The notes: generated by a model not told the origin, from the letters alone. Positions 36,698 to 46,572 are shown, counted from the stretch's first letter. The stretch is 64,000 bases of DNA from Listeria immobilis (GCF_014322765.1 NZ_JAASTZ010000003.1:62001-126000); one strand, 5' to 3'. Numbers and translations: made by a program.

Positions 36698-36923
36698 AAT
36701 TTACTCCTTCTGATATCAAAATTAATGATACCTCTATATGATTTATGCATTTCAAATGATATTAAAAATAGATTATACTTTACTTACCATTTAAATTCAA
36801 GAAATCTAGTAAATACAAAAATCAAAGTATACCTAAAATTCAAGAAAAATGTTTGTATACTAGTTTTACTAAGTGGTGGGAAGTGAATTCAATTAATTTA
36901 GTGATACAATTGGAGGAGAAATA
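36698..36923. promoter_or_regulatory. Divergent LysR/nitroreductase control region
   Basis: This A/T-rich 226-base gap carries two copies of GTATAC (near 36829 and 36855) about 25 bases apart and a good ribosome binding site GGAGGAG before the nitroreductase ATG. LysR proteins normally bind such gaps at T-N11-A sites. I could not fix one operator with confidence. Confidence 0.35.
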
Positions 36924-37661
36924 ATGAATACTACTATTCAACAATTATTTAAGCATGTTTCCGTTCGAGAATTTAAAAAAGAGCCCTTATCTAATGAGGT
37001 CAAACAAACTTTAGTAGCTGCGGCCAGAAGTGGTGCAACATCCCATTTCGTTCAAGCTTTTTCTATTTTAGAAATTACGGATCCAGTGTTGCGGGAGAAA
37101 TTAGCTGAGATTACGGATAGCGCTTCTTATGTCAAACAAACTGGAACCTTTTATGTGTTTGTTGGGGATTTATATCGCCAATCTAAACTTTTACTTGCAA
37201 ACAATCAATCCTTAGAGGGCTTAAGAAATATGGAGTCTTTATTAGTGGGAGTGGTGGATGCAACAATTGCCGCTCAAAATATGGTTGTTGCAGCAGAATC
37301 ATTAGAACTAGGATCCTGCTATATTGGTGGAATACGAAATGATATCGCAAAAATTTCTGAGTTATTAAATTTACCCCCATTTACGATACCGCTTTTCGGA
37401 CTAACTATCGGCGTTCCGGCACACAAAAATCAAGTAAAACCACGTCTTTTACTTGAAAATCAAGTAAGCGAAAATCAATATCCTCATGAACAATTCGCAA
37501 ATTTAAAAGAGTATGAAGCGTTAACAAGAGAATATTATGCCTTACGTGAAAAAAATGAACAACAAACTTCTTGGTCTGATAAGAATATAGATTTTTTTAA
37601 AGAGATACGAAGACCAGAAATTGCAGCTTTTTTGAAAAAACAGGGTTTTACGTTAAATTAA
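36924..37661 (+). CDS. NfsA/Frp-type flavin-dependent nitroreductase
   Basis: The 245-residue length and order of motifs fit the FMN-binding NADPH nitroreductase/flavin reductase family (NfsA, Frp, B. subtilis NfrA1). HVSVREFKKEPL lies at the N-terminus, ARSGATSHFVQAFSI binds FMN, and AAQNMVVAAESLELGSCYIGGIRND is the family core. GLTIGVPAHKNQVKPRLLLE then places the phosphate- and NADPH-binding loop. It would reduce quinones, nitro compounds or free flavin. It is monogenic behind GGAGGAG and closed by a 20-bp-stem terminator. Its divergent LysR neighbour suggests induction by an electrophile or oxidant, which is inference. Confidence 0.9.
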   Translation: MNTTIQQLFKHVSVREFKKEPLSNEVKQTLVAAARSGATSHFVQAFSILEITDPVLREKLAEITDSASYVKQTGTFYVFVGDLYRQSKLLLANNQSLEGLRNMESLLVGVVDATIAAQNMVVAAESLELGSCYIGGIRNDIAKISELLNLPPFTIPLFGLTIGVPAHKNQVKPRLLLENQVSENQYPHEQFANLKEYEALTREYYALREKNEQQTSWSDKNIDFFKEIRRPEIAAFLKKQGFTLN

Positions 37662-37690
37662 AATAGATTTGCGTTTGATTTCTAAATGGA

Positions 37691-37736
37691 AAAATACGTA
37701 ACAAAAATCTAAAATCAGATTTTTGTTACGTATTTT
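37691..37736. terminator. Bidirectional terminator between nitroreductase and ypoC
   Basis: A perfect 20-bp stem (AAAATACGTAACAAAAATCT with its complement at 37717-37736) has A and T runs suited to both strands. It closes the nitroreductase gene and the convergent dnaD-nth-ypoC unit. Confidence 0.9.
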
Positions 37737-37753
37737 TCTCATTAAACAGGAAA

Positions 37754-38242
37754 TTATTTTTTCGCAATTAATTTACGCTGCTCTAGTACTAATTCATTTA
37801 ACTGCCGAAATCCTAAATAAGTATTTCCACGCTTTAATACATATTCCAACCGTTCCTCTAAGTTTAATGGCTTCATATCAAGAGTACTAATTTGTTCCAT
37901 CAAATTGTCTAGTTGAACCGGGCGATGATTACTCCAAAATAAAATGGATAAAAAAATACCAAGTGCATCTCTTACCACAACTGGAGCAGGTTTTTTATGT
38001 ACTTTCAACTCTGCTTCCATACTTTCGGCCAAATTTGTCATATGTTTCGCAAGTTTTCGACAAGCTTTATCCGTTTGGTTTTTCCATGGGATAACGCCGC
38101 CACCTCTCGTATAAAATTGCTGTTCTTGCCAAAAAGGTAAGCCACTCACATAAATTGATTCTGGATCATATTCTTCTGCTACGACGTCCGGCGCAGGGAA
38201 ATCTGGATGGGTTAACTCCACTGCATATTTAAATTCAGCCAT
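37754..38242 (-). CDS. YpoC-like protein of unknown function
   Basis: The 162-residue protein has no signal or membrane segment. It resembles B. subtilis YpoC by position (dnaD-nth-ypoC) and by the C-terminal half, where LSILFWSNHRPVQLDNL and LKPLNLEERLEYVLKRGNTYLGFRQLNELV-like sequence appears. The open frame extends far upstream into nth, but ATG 38242 is chosen because AGAGGGG lies eight bases ahead of it. It overlaps the end of nth by eight bases. No catalytic motif is visible and no function can be proposed. Confidence 0.78.
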   Translation of the reverse strand: MAEFKYAVELTHPDFPAPDVVAEEYDPESIYVSGLPFWQEQQFYTRGGGVIPWKNQTDKACRKLAKHMTNLAESMEAELKVHKKPAPVVVRDALGIFLSILFWSNHRPVQLDNLMEQISTLDMKPLNLEERLEYVLKRGNTYLGFRQLNELVLEQRKLIAKK

Positions 38243-38894
38243 CAAATCCCCTCTCTTTCGCTTGTTTTTTTCCTTCACGGCATAAATAAAGAAGCGGACA
38301 TGTTGGGCATTCCGGCTTTCTTGCTTTACAATGATATCTACCAAAGAAAATCATATAGTGATGCGCATCGGACCATAGCTCTTTTGGTAATTTTCGTTTT
38401 AATGTTTCTTCTACTTCTACAACAGAATCTTTCCATCTACATATACCCAGCCGTTTACTAATTCGTTCTACGTGTGTATCAACAGCAATCGCAGGTACAC
38501 CAAAACCTACTGATAATACGACATTAGCAGTTTTTCTACCTACGCCTGGTAAGGTTTCTAGTTCTTTATGTGTCCGCGGTACTTCCCCGTTAAATTCAGT
38601 TAGTAGTTGTTGTGATAAGCCTTGAATATTTTTTGCTTTATTTCGATATAAACCAATGGAGCGAATATCATCCATTAATTCTTCCAAAGAAACAGCTAAA
38701 TAATCTTCTGGTTTATGGTATTTTTCAAAAAGAGAAGCTGTTACACGGTTTACTAGCACATCCGTACATTGTGCTGATAAAACCACTGCTACTAGCAATT
38801 CAAATGTATTTTTATGAACTAACTCACAGTGAGCAGCTGGAAACATTTGGGCCATTTCTTCTATGCATAATACTGTTTGTTTATTAGTTAGCAA
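38235..38894 (-). CDS. nth: Endonuclease III (DNA glycosylase/AP lyase)
   Basis: Nth removes oxidised pyrimidines and nicks abasic sites. Features are the helix-hairpin-helix LETLPGVGRKTANVVLSVGF with the catalytic lysine, the AVDTHVERISKRLG segment with the catalytic aspartate, and a C-terminal [4Fe-4S] loop with spacing C-X6-C-X2-C-X5-C. The start is TTG 38894: it gives MLTNKQTVLC, aligning with the Bacillus start MLNLKQ, and GGGTGA lies upstream. Starting at 38933 would overlap dnaD by 29 bases. It lies ten bases after dnaD. Confidence 0.93.
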   Translation of the reverse strand: MLTNKQTVLCIEEMAQMFPAAHCELVHKNTFELLVAVVLSAQCTDVLVNRVTASLFEKYHKPEDYLAVSLEELMDDIRSIGLYRNKAKNIQGLSQQLLTEFNGEVPRTHKELETLPGVGRKTANVVLSVGFGVPAIAVDTHVERISKRLGICRWKDSVVEVEETLKRKLPKELWSDAHHYMIFFGRYHCKARKPECPTCPLLYLCREGKKQAKERGFDG

Positions 38895-38904
38895 TTTAGT
38901 TACT

Positions 38905-39624
38905 TCACCCTTTTCTTTTTTCAAGCCAGTCATATAATGGAATCGAACCGGCGCTTTTTTTCACTTCTTCTTTCTTTATTGTTTGCGTAGTTTTTCCGTT
39001 TTGATGAAACTCTTCTGCAACTCGTTTGGCATCTTCTACGGTTTTTACACCTTGTTTCGTCCAATTAAGTAAAATCCTATCAATATAGCGGAAATTTAAT
39101 TTTTGTGAAATAACCGCTTCTTTTAATGCTTCTTTTATTAGCTCAGGACTGGTTTCATCTTGGTCTAACCAAGCAGACAACATTTCTGCTTCCATCGGTG
39201 AAAGTGGTCGTCCAAATTCAGCTTCAAAAAGGCTATATAAATTGGTTTGTTTTTCGATTTGCTTTTCTTGTCTACCTTCTGCTTCGATATTTTCATATAA
39301 AGCTGCGAGTTTCCCCCAAAGTGGCGCTAAACTATAACGTTCGGAAATCATTTGAGAAGCATCTTGGCTTTGTTCAATAGCAATCATCCCTTTTTTTAAA
39401 AGCGAATCCATTATTTTAATTGTTTCTTCTAATCGTAATGTTGTTCGCTCTGTTAACATCTCCATAGAAGGGAAAAATTCAGCATTCGCAGCAAAGGATT
39501 GAATTTGAAGTAATAACATCATTTCTAGTTCATTTAAGCCAACTACAGTATAATTTTTCACTAACACTTGTGGCAAAGTTACTTGCCCTTCATTCATCCA
39601 GTTTTCAAGCATTTTTGGATTCAT
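38905..39624 (-). CDS. dnaD: DNA replication initiation protein DnaD
   Basis: DnaD helps load the replicative helicase at oriC and at restart sites in Firmicutes. The 239-residue protein has an N-terminal winged-helix oligomerisation domain (about 1-110, NPKMLENWMNEGQVTLPQVLVKNYTVVGLNELEMMLLLQIQSF). The C-terminal DDBH2 domain holds FEAEFGRPLSPMEAEMLSAWLDQD and the YIDRILLNW motif that binds DNA. ATG 39624 has GAGGTG six bases upstream. The GTG at 39633 is inside that site. It leads the dnaD-nth-ypoC operon. Confidence 0.94.
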   Translation of the reverse strand: MNPKMLENWMNEGQVTLPQVLVKNYTVVGLNELEMMLLLQIQSFAANAEFFPSMEMLTERTTLRLEETIKIMDSLLKKGMIAIEQSQDASQMISERYSLAPLWGKLAALYENIEAEGRQEKQIEKQTNLYSLFEAEFGRPLSPMEAEMLSAWLDQDETSPELIKEALKEAVISQKLNFRYIDRILLNWTKQGVKTVEDAKRVAEEFHQNGKTTQTIKKEEVKKSAGSIPLYDWLEKRKG

Positions 39625-39729
39625 TTTAAACACCTCACTACAAAATTATAACATGGTTTTCAGGTGAAAAATATAAAAGTAGTGATAAAATAATGAAATC
39701 CAATAGAAAATGCATTTATCACCAGAAAA

Positions 39730-39757
39730 AAAATTAGCAGACTACTCTCCTAATTTT
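39730..39757 (-). terminator. Intrinsic terminator after the AlkD-like gene
   Basis: AAAATTAG and CTAATTTT form an 8-bp stem with a run of T8 on the minus strand, 15 bases past the stop. Confidence 0.75.
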
Positions 39758-39772
39758 CTCCAGTAACGCTTT

Positions 39773-40429
39773 TTATTTCGTTTGTCGTTTTTTTACTTCT
39801 ATTGCGATGAACTCTGGTAAATAGTCAGGTGTACATCCTTTTGCAACTACCTCATCTTTGTAAAGTCCTGTTTTTTCTCCAATGTTAATACAACGTGCCC
39901 GATATTTCTCCTCATAAACGCCTATCCAAGCAGCCGTAAAATTCATTGCCCACTTTACTTCTGGTTCCTCTTGCAATATGGATCTTTCTATCACAGACAA
40001 CAAGTCTTCCGTATTATCAGGTGGTGTTTGTCCCGTCCATCTAAGACGTGCTTGATAATACCAGTAAGTGCGTCTTTGCATAGAAGAAAGACTGTTTTCC
40101 CAGCTCTTCATAAGTGCAATAGTCTTTTTATCTTTCATCAGCTGATTGGCCATTAACCAATCCATTAAATTATTTCGTTCATTATAAGAATGAATCTGCA
40201 TATCTTTATCCAATTGATTTAAAAAAGCTTGATCAAGCGCTTTTTTATCCATAATTAAAATCGCTAATAGTCTTGGAAAATATTCTTTTGTTGACCAAAG
40301 TTCCATAGCCAGCTCATGATCTTTTTTGTATACTTTTGCGAGTTTCCTAATATCACCCAGCTTTGTTTTTTCATCAAATTCCTTTAAAATAGCTGCAACT
40401 TCTGAAGTACGCTTACTTTTCTTATCCAT
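39773..40429 (-). CDS. AlkD-like (HEAT-repeat DNA alkylation repair family) protein
   Basis: The 218-residue all-helical protein resembles the AlkD-like COG4912 group: KLGDIRKLAKVYKKDHELAMELWSTKEYFPRLLAILIMDKK, an LMANQLM stretch with repeated antiparallel helices, and a C-terminal CINIGEKTGLYKDEVVAKGCTPDYLPEFIAIEVKKR. AlkD members excise bulky alkylated purines, but many relatives lack activity and the key catalytic residues cannot be confirmed here. ATG 40429 lies nine bases from GGAGG. An ATG three codons earlier is too close. It has its own terminator and sits between dnaD and asnS, which are neighbours in Bacillus. Confidence 0.75.
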   Translation of the reverse strand: MDKKSKRTSEVAAILKEFDEKTKLGDIRKLAKVYKKDHELAMELWSTKEYFPRLLAILIMDKKALDQAFLNQLDKDMQIHSYNERNNLMDWLMANQLMKDKKTIALMKSWENSLSSMQRRTYWYYQARLRWTGQTPPDNTEDLLSVIERSILQEEPEVKWAMNFTAAWIGVYEEKYRARCINIGEKTGLYKDEVVAKGCTPDYLPEFIAIEVKKRQTK

Positions 40430-40512
40430 CTTTATCATCCTCCGTTATTACATATATTTTAACTACTCACTATAATTGATGATAAACCTATTTACTTATT
40501 TATATAGTAGCA

Positions 40513-40545
40513 TAAAAAATAGAGACATATTTATTATGCCTCTAT
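40513..40545 (-). terminator. Intrinsic terminator after asnS
   Basis: ATAGAGACATA and TATGCCTCTAT form an 11-bp stem with one mismatch, followed by TTTTTT on the minus strand. It ends the ypmB-aspB-asnS operon. Confidence 0.88.
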
Positions 40546-40564
40546 CTTAAATGAAATTATTTTA

Positions 40565-41857
40565 TTATGGATATAAACGATTTAGTAAACGTGGGAATGG
40601 AATAGTTTCACGAACATGTTCCGTTCCTGAAATCCATGCAACTGTCCGTTCAAGTCCAAGTCCAAAGCCTGAATGTGGAACTGAACCATAGCGAGCTAAA
40701 TCAATATACCAGCTATAAGCTTCTTGGTCTAAATCAAAGTCTTTCATCCGTGCTTGCAGTGTTTCTAAGTCATGAATACGTTCAGAACCACCAATGATTT
40801 CACCGTAACCTTCTGGCGCAATCATATCAGCACATAGTACCACTTGATCATTTTCTGGATCTTCTGGCATATAAAATGGTTTAATTGCTTTTGGATAGTG
40901 AGTAATAAAAACTGGTTTTTCAAAGCTATCCGCAATGGCTGTTTCATGTGGAGCTCCAAAATCATCACCCCAAACAATATCATCAAAGCCTAATTTGTGT
41001 AATAAATCAATTGCTTCTGTGTAAGTAATCCGCGGAAACGGTGCAACCATTTTTTCTAAATGCGTTATATCGCGTCCAAGGCGGTCAAGTTCCAAGCGAC
41101 AATTATCAAGTACTGCTTTCACTAAAAAGGCCACATAGTTTTCTTGCACTTTTAAACTATCTTCCAATTTATAAAATGCCATCTCTGGTTCAATCATCCA
41201 GAATTCAATTAAATGACGACGTGTTTTTGATTTTTCAGCGCGGAATGTTGGACCAAAGGAGAATACTTTACCAAATGCCATCGCAGCAGCTTCCATATAT
41301 AATTGACCACTTTGAGAAAGAAAAGCATCTTCATCAAAATATTTGGTATGGAAAAGTTCGGTTGTTCCTTCTGGTGCACTACCAGTCAAAATTGGTGGAT
41401 CAATTTTTAAAAAACCTTCTTGATTGAAAAATTCGTATGTAGCGCGAATAATTTCATTTCGAATTTTCATAATCGCATGTTGCCGATTAGAACGTAACCA
41501 TAAATGACGATGGTCCATCAAGAATTCTGTTCCATGCTCTTTTGGTGTAATTGGATAGTCATGAGATTCACTAATTACTTCCACACCAGAAACAGCCATC
41601 TCATAACCAAACGGAGAGCGTGTATCTTCGTTAATTGTACCTGTAACAAAAAGGCTTGTTTCTTGGGTTAACGTTTTTGCATCAGCAAAAACTTCTTCGC
41701 CCACTTCTGCTTTTACGACAACGCCTTGCATAAAACCAGTTCCATCACGTAATTGCAAGAAAGCAATTTTACCACTTGAGCGTTTATTCGCTAGCCATGC
41801 ACCTATTGTTACTTCTTTTCCGACAAATTCGGATGCTTGATTAATTGTTATTTTCAC
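40565..41857 (-). CDS. asnS: Asparaginyl-tRNA synthetase
   Basis: AsnRS charges tRNA-Asn. The 430-residue class IIb enzyme has an N-terminal OB-fold anticodon domain ([32 protein letters not shown]) and the class II motifs: motif 2 [25 protein letters not shown] and motif 3 [17 protein letters not shown]-like residues [20 protein letters not shown] support Asn rather than Asp specificity together with the length. It follows aspB by 13 bases. Aspartate made by that aminotransferase feeds the asparagine pathway, a neat pairing also found in Bacillus. Confidence 0.96.
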   Translation of the reverse strand: MKITINQASEFVGKEVTIGAWLANKRSSGKIAFLQLRDGTGFMQGVVVKAEVGEEVFADAKTLTQETSLFVTGTINEDTRSPFGYEMAVSGVEVISESHDYPITPKEHGTEFLMDHRHLWLRSNRQHAIMKIRNEIIRATYEFFNQEGFLKIDPPILTGSAPEGTTELFHTKYFDEDAFLSQSGQLYMEAAAMAFGKVFSFGPTFRAEKSKTRRHLIEFWMIEPEMAFYKLEDSLKVQENYVAFLVKAVLDNCRLELDRLGRDITHLEKMVAPFPRITYTEAIDLLHKLGFDDIVWGDDFGAPHETAIADSFEKPVFITHYPKAIKPFYMPEDPENDQVVLCADMIAPEGYGEIIGGSERIHDLETLQARMKDFDLDQEAYSWYIDLARYGSVPHSGFGLGLERTVAWISGTEHVRETIPFPRLLNRLYP

Positions 41858-41870
41858 TTGTCTACACTCC

Positions 41871-43052
41871 CTAATTCATAAAACTTTTTATTCGATTTAT
41901 AGCTTCTTGGAATAAGTCTGGATTTGTCGCATAAGAAAGGCGTATATAATCGGGCATCCCAAATCCTGAGCCGGGAATGACTGCGACTTTCGCTTCTTCC
42001 AAAAGAGCTGCTACAAAAGCATCTACATCCTGAAAACCTTTTTTATCGGCCGCTTCTTTTGCATCAATAAAGAAGTAAAAAGCGCCATCGGGTTTTTTGG
42101 GTTTAAATCCTGGAATACTTTTTAATTCTGGGTAAAAGCGTTCCATTCGTGCTTCAAAAGCTTGATACATTTTTTCAGGAATTTCTTGGCTACCAACATA
42201 AGCTTCTAGCGCTGCATATTGTGCATTAGCAGTAGGATTACTCGTCATATGATCCGCAAGTTTACTCATTCCAGCAATGATTTCTTTATTCGCAGCAGCG
42301 TAGCCAATTCGCCAACCTGTCATTGAATAAGCTTTCGATACGCCGTTAATGAGAATTGTTAAATCGTACAAGCGGTCGCTTAAACTTGCAATCGAAACCA
42401 GCTCTTGCTTATTGCCATAATATAACTTTTCATAAATTTCATCTGACACAATATAAATTTGATGCTTTTCTGCTACAGTCCCAATTTCCGCTAACTCTTT
42501 TTTACTATAACACATACCGGATGGATTATTGGGTGAGTTTAGAACAACTGCTTTGGTTTTTTCTGTAATTGCTTGCTCAAAATCGTTTGCAGACATTTTA
42601 AAATCTGCATCAAAACCTGTTTCTACAAAAACAGGAACTCCCCCAGCTAATTTGACTTGCTCTGGATAAGTAACCCAATAAGGAACAGGAATAATAACTT
42701 CATCACCTGGATCTAATATCGTTTGAAACGCGGAATATAACACATGTTTTGCACCAGTTCCTACAAAAATTTGATTTGTTGCATAGGTTAATGACTGGTC
42801 TTTTGCTAATTTATCCACAATAGCTTGCTTTAAATCAATAATCCCACTTGAAGGTGTATATTTAGTGAATCCTTTTTCCATAGACTCCACCGCTGCATCA
42901 ATTATATTTTGCGGAGTATTAAAATCTGGCTCCCCAGCACCTAATCCGATAACATCTATTCCTTCTTGTTTCATTTGTTTCGCTTTTGCCGTAATCGCAA
43001 GCGTTGGCGACGGTGCCACTCCTTTGACACGGCTAGATAAAGGTAATTCCAT
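41871..43052 (-). CDS. aspB: Aspartate aminotransferase (class I PLP enzyme)
   Basis: This fold-type I aminotransferase interconverts aspartate and oxaloacetate with glutamate/2-oxoglutarate. The 393-residue protein carries [22 protein letters not shown], the VSDEIYEKL aspartate/tyrosine pair, the PLP lysine Lys240 in [14 protein letters not shown], and the carboxylate-binding arginine in PDYIRLSYA. It lies between ypmB and asnS on the minus strand with short gaps, as in B. subtilis. Confidence 0.94.
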   Translation of the reverse strand: MELPLSSRVKGVAPSPTLAITAKAKQMKQEGIDVIGLGAGEPDFNTPQNIIDAAVESMEKGFTKYTPSSGIIDLKQAIVDKLAKDQSLTYATNQIFVGTGAKHVLYSAFQTILDPGDEVIIPVPYWVTYPEQVKLAGGVPVFVETGFDADFKMSANDFEQAITEKTKAVVLNSPNNPSGMCYSKKELAEIGTVAEKHQIYIVSDEIYEKLYYGNKQELVSIASLSDRLYDLTILINGVSKAYSMTGWRIGYAAANKEIIAGMSKLADHMTSNPTANAQYAALEAYVGSQEIPEKMYQAFEARMERFYPELKSIPGFKPKKPDGAFYFFIDAKEAADKKGFQDVDAFVAALLEEAKVAVIPGSGFGMPDYIRLSYATNPDLFQEAINRIKSFMN

Positions 43053-43072
43053 TTAGTTCCCTCCTCTTATTT

Positions 43073-43594
43073 TTACAAATTCTCTATTTCTCGGTACCAT
43101 TCACCTGTTTCAAAGTCAATGTCAAAATAATTTAGGTTATCGTTTTTATCTAAATAAGCCACTTCCCAAATTGGCGTACCTTTTTCCATGCCTAAATTAG
43201 CATGTAATATTTTTGTTGGATTTTTTTCTTTCTCGACTTTATCACGAGCTTGTTGTTCCGAGATACCGTCAGAGGCAAATTTCACATAGACTTTACCTGA
43301 TTTTTTCTTAGGAACCCAAACAATGATATTTTCCTTCTTGCTGTTCTTACCTGTTAATACGTAATACACTTCTTGCGGACCATTGTATAAATAAAATTGA
43401 TCCGTTGATTTTAAGTCCACTTGACCGCTTATTCGGTCTAAAGCTTCCTTTTCTGCATCTGATACTGGTTTTTCTGCATATCGAAAATACAGAAAAGCCG
43501 CCACAATAAGCACAATAATTATGCCGAGAATAATCGCTATCCATTTACCGATCTTACGCTTAGGTTTTCTATTTCGCAAAATAATCTCGCTCAT
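43073..43594 (-). CDS. YpmB-like membrane-anchored PepSY-type protein
   Basis: The 173-residue protein has a basic cytoplasmic start, one membrane anchor (about 18-40, WIAIILGIIIVLIVAAFLYF), and an extracellular part with two short PepSY-like modules. One is the segment with GISEQQARDKVEKEKNPTKIL, and the other ends with YFDIDFETGEWYREIENL. B. subtilis YpmB has the same structure and location ahead of aspB-asnS. PepSY domains are often peptidase inhibitors, but no target is known. It opens the operon, with the ribosome binding site TAGAAATAG region weak. Confidence 0.82.
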   Translation of the reverse strand: MSEIILRNRKPKRKIGKWIAIILGIIIVLIVAAFLYFRYAEKPVSDAEKEALDRISGQVDLKSTDQFYLYNGPQEVYYVLTGKNSKKENIIVWVPKKKSGKVYVKFASDGISEQQARDKVEKEKNPTKILHANLGMEKGTPIWEVAYLDKNDNLNYFDIDFETGEWYREIENL

Positions 43595-43701
43595 TTCTAT
43601 TTCTAAATTACCGGTAAATTACCCGGCGTATGCATTTTCATTTTCGCATAGATACATTATAGCAATAGCCGCCGTATATTTGAAGTCATATTAAGAAAAA
43701 T

Positions 43702-46488
43702 TTAACCTTCCTTAAAGAATTCACTAACTTCTTCTAGTAAAACTGCTTGCTTTCCTTTTAAAATGGGGGCATTAGGAATAGAATCTAAAAATGCTTTTCC
43801 AAATCTAGTAGTATCCACTCGATTATCAAAAATAAAGACAATACCACGGTCAGACTCCCGTCGAATTAAACGGCCAAAGCCTTGTTTAAAGCGAAGAACT
43901 GCTTCTGGTAAGGAGTAGGTTTGAAAAGCATTTTCACCACGTTCTTTTCGTAAGGCAATTTGCGCTTTTGTATAAGGATCATCCATCGGCGCAAACGGTA
44001 ACCTAACAATAATAAGACATGATAAGTCCTCTCCTGGAATATCAATCCCTTCCCAAAAACTTGTCGTCCCTAATAAAATGGCCTTATCAAACATTTGAAA
44101 TTGTTTCGTAAGTCTTGCCGCACTACCTGCTGAAACCCCCTGTGCAAGCAACACATATTCTTCCAACGACTTCTCATTTTTCATGTGATAATACGTTTTT
44201 TGCAGCATTTCAGAGGCTGTAAATAGGACTAGCATTCGTCCATTTGTTTTGACAGCAATATGCCTAATATATTTTGCTAGCTCGGTTGTATAGCGTTCGA
44301 TTGGTGTATCTTTAATTGATGGCATATCATCAGGAATCATCACTCGAGCATTTTTCTGATAGTCAAAGGGGGAAGGAATTCGTTTTTCTATAATTTGTTC
44401 TTCTTCCAAACCTAAGCTTTTCCGTAAAAAGTCAAACTTACCATTAACTGTTAATGTAGCCGAAGTCATAATGACACTTTCTTTCTTGGCAAAAAATTCT
44501 TTTCCAAGAGTGGGCTCTACTTCCATTAAAACTGCTTTAAGTCGAATACTTGATACAGAATGTTTTTTGTCTGCTTGCAAGTAAATCGTTAAAATGGGGG
44601 ATTTTTTATGTAGCATTTGTTCCAATTGATTGACGATATTCTTCCAATCAAGTAAGAACGCATACATTTCCTCTAAAAAAGCACTTTCCGCTACACCTAG
44701 TTCGTCTTCTTCTGCTTTTCCTTGAGCAAGTAAAGTTTCCATATTTTTCTCAGATTCTTGAAGCAAAAGGAGTACTTTTTCTGCAGCATAATACACCGCG
44801 TCATCCCAAGCATCCTTTTCGCTATTTTCCACAAGTATCACTTCTTGCAAATTTTTACGAGCATAATTTAGTTGCATTTTTAGGAGATTAAAAAATTCTT
44901 CTACTGCTTCTCCAAGTTTCATCGCTGCAATGTCTAAATCATACAAACTATCTGCATCTGGAAAGGCCATTGACAGTCGTGTTAATAACGAATATTTATC
45001 TAAAGATCCTAACTGATTTAAGAAATATTTTAATTTGCGATATGAAAGCACGAAACTACCCTGTGTTCTAGCGCTATCGGCAAAATGGTGGGCTTCATCA
45101 ATTACCGCAAAAGCATATTTTGGTAGGGTTTCTCTTCCTGAAAAATGATCATTCAACAAAAGCGCGTGATTCACAATAACTAAATCTGCATTTTTGGCTT
45201 GTTCGACATTAAATTTATAAAAATCATGCACTAGCCATGGATCATGTTTTTCAGAAAGAAACCAACCAGTATGTTTCATCCGATTCCAAAATAGCTCCCC
45301 ACCACTAGATAAATTTACTTCATCAATATCTCCCGTTGTAGTCTCTGTAAGCCAAACGAGTAATTTTAATTTCGTTACAACAACATCATATTGTGTGTCC
45401 ACTTCTTCTAGTAATTGTTCGAACTTAAATAGATTCAAATAATGGTCGCGGCCTTTAAGTAAACTCGCCCTTACTTCAAAACCAGTTAATTTTGTAAGTA
45501 GCGAGACATCTTTTTCAAATAATTGTGCTTGGAGTAAATTCGTATATGTACTAATAACAACCGGTAACTTCGCTTGTTTTGCTTGATAAATCGCCGGCAA
45601 AAAATAACCAAGTGATTTACCGATTCCAGTCCCTGCTTCGATTAAAGCATGCTTACCAGATTTCATCGCTTGGAAAACAAGATTCATCATTTCAAATTGT
45701 CCCGTTCTTGTATATAGTGGTGCGCCAGCTTTTTGAAAAAGCGCAACTTTATCTGCATCGGTTTCAGGAAAATCAAGCAAATCCGACCGGTTATAACTAG
45801 GCCGTTCTACTGATTTTTTACGAATAACTAAGCTTCGGTGCTCTATAAATTTTGGCTCTAAAGGCTGGTTAGCACGTTCTTTTTTCATTTCTATATCGAA
45901 TAAAAGTTCCGGTAAATAGCTTTTTAGACTTCCGGAAACGGTAGTCATTTGTCTGATCACTGGAAGAGGCAATTCCTCTAATTTTTGAAGTAATAATAGT
46001 AGTAAATCTGCTGTTACTTCAGCGTCACTGTCGGCTTGGTGCGGCTTATCATGGCCAAGACCGAATTCATCCGATAAATCCTGCAATTTGTAACTATCAA
46101 TTCCTGGATACATAATTCTCGCTAATTCCACTGTATCTAATTTCTTCATTTTTCCAAGAGAAATTCCCGCACGATTCATTTCTCTCTCCAAAAATGTCCA
46201 ATCAAAGGAAACATTGTGTGCAACAAATATTGTATCTTCTAATAAACTAGCAATAATAGGTGCTACATCTTCAAATAAAGGAGCATCTTTTACATCTTTT
46301 GGAGAAATTCCCGTTAATTCTTGAATAAAGGCAGGAATTGGTCTTTCTGGATTTAAAAAAGTAGCGTAGGTTTCGAGTCGTTTGCCAGATTCTACAAAAC
46401 AAGCAGCGAACTGAATAATCCTGTCATCACGTGAAGCTTGGTTCCCTGTTGTTTCTAGATCTACTACTATATAACGTTTCTCTTTCAT
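43702..46488 (-). CDS. dinG: DinG-family protein: DnaQ-like exonuclease fused to XPD-type helicase
   Basis: The 928-residue protein has an N-terminal DEDD exonuclease domain (Asp10 and Glu12 in VDLETTG, HNVSFDWTFL, HQADSDAEVTADLL). A superfamily 2 helicase follows with Walker A EAGTGIGKS near 282-290, DEAH near 465 and a C-terminal GTTSFWEGIDIPG and QGFGRLIRR. Gram-positive DinG proteins with this fusion act mainly as 3'-5' exonucleases. The four cysteines of the iron-sulfur domain in E. coli DinG are not evident. ATG 46488 has AGAGG seven bases upstream and is chosen over the start at 46521. Confidence 0.92.
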   Translation of the reverse strand: MKEKRYIVVDLETTGNQASRDDRIIQFAACFVESGKRLETYATFLNPERPIPAFIQELTGISPKDVKDAPLFEDVAPIIASLLEDTIFVAHNVSFDWTFLEREMNRAGISLGKMKKLDTVELARIMYPGIDSYKLQDLSDEFGLGHDKPHQADSDAEVTADLLLLLLQKLEELPLPVIRQMTTVSGSLKSYLPELLFDIEMKKERANQPLEPKFIEHRSLVIRKKSVERPSYNRSDLLDFPETDADKVALFQKAGAPLYTRTGQFEMMNLVFQAMKSGKHALIEAGTGIGKSLGYFLPAIYQAKQAKLPVVISTYTNLLQAQLFEKDVSLLTKLTGFEVRASLLKGRDHYLNLFKFEQLLEEVDTQYDVVVTKLKLLVWLTETTTGDIDEVNLSSGGELFWNRMKHTGWFLSEKHDPWLVHDFYKFNVEQAKNADLVIVNHALLLNDHFSGRETLPKYAFAVIDEAHHFADSARTQGSFVLSYRKLKYFLNQLGSLDKYSLLTRLSMAFPDADSLYDLDIAAMKLGEAVEEFFNLLKMQLNYARKNLQEVILVENSEKDAWDDAVYYAAEKVLLLLQESEKNMETLLAQGKAEEDELGVAESAFLEEMYAFLLDWKNIVNQLEQMLHKKSPILTIYLQADKKHSVSSIRLKAVLMEVEPTLGKEFFAKKESVIMTSATLTVNGKFDFLRKSLGLEEEQIIEKRIPSPFDYQKNARVMIPDDMPSIKDTPIERYTTELAKYIRHIAVKTNGRMLVLFTASEMLQKTYYHMKNEKSLEEYVLLAQGVSAGSAARLTKQFQMFDKAILLGTTSFWEGIDIPGEDLSCLIIVRLPFAPMDDPYTKAQIALRKERGENAFQTYSLPEAVLRFKQGFGRLIRRESDRGIVFIFDNRVDTTRFGKAFLDSIPNAPILKGKQAVLLEEVSEFFKEG

Positions 46489-46546
46489 CCGCCAACCTCT
46501 TTCTAAACTTCTTTTATTCAAAAACTAGCGTAGTAAACAAACGAGC

Positions 46547-46572
46547 AGCTTGAGCAAAAAATCACTCAAGCT
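46547..46572 (-). terminator. Hairpin after panD
   Basis: AGCTTGAG and CTCAAGCT form a perfect 8-bp stem with an A/T loop, 11 bases past the panD stop. No clear T run follows on the minus strand, so it may be a weak terminator or a stabilising stem. Confidence 0.5.
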
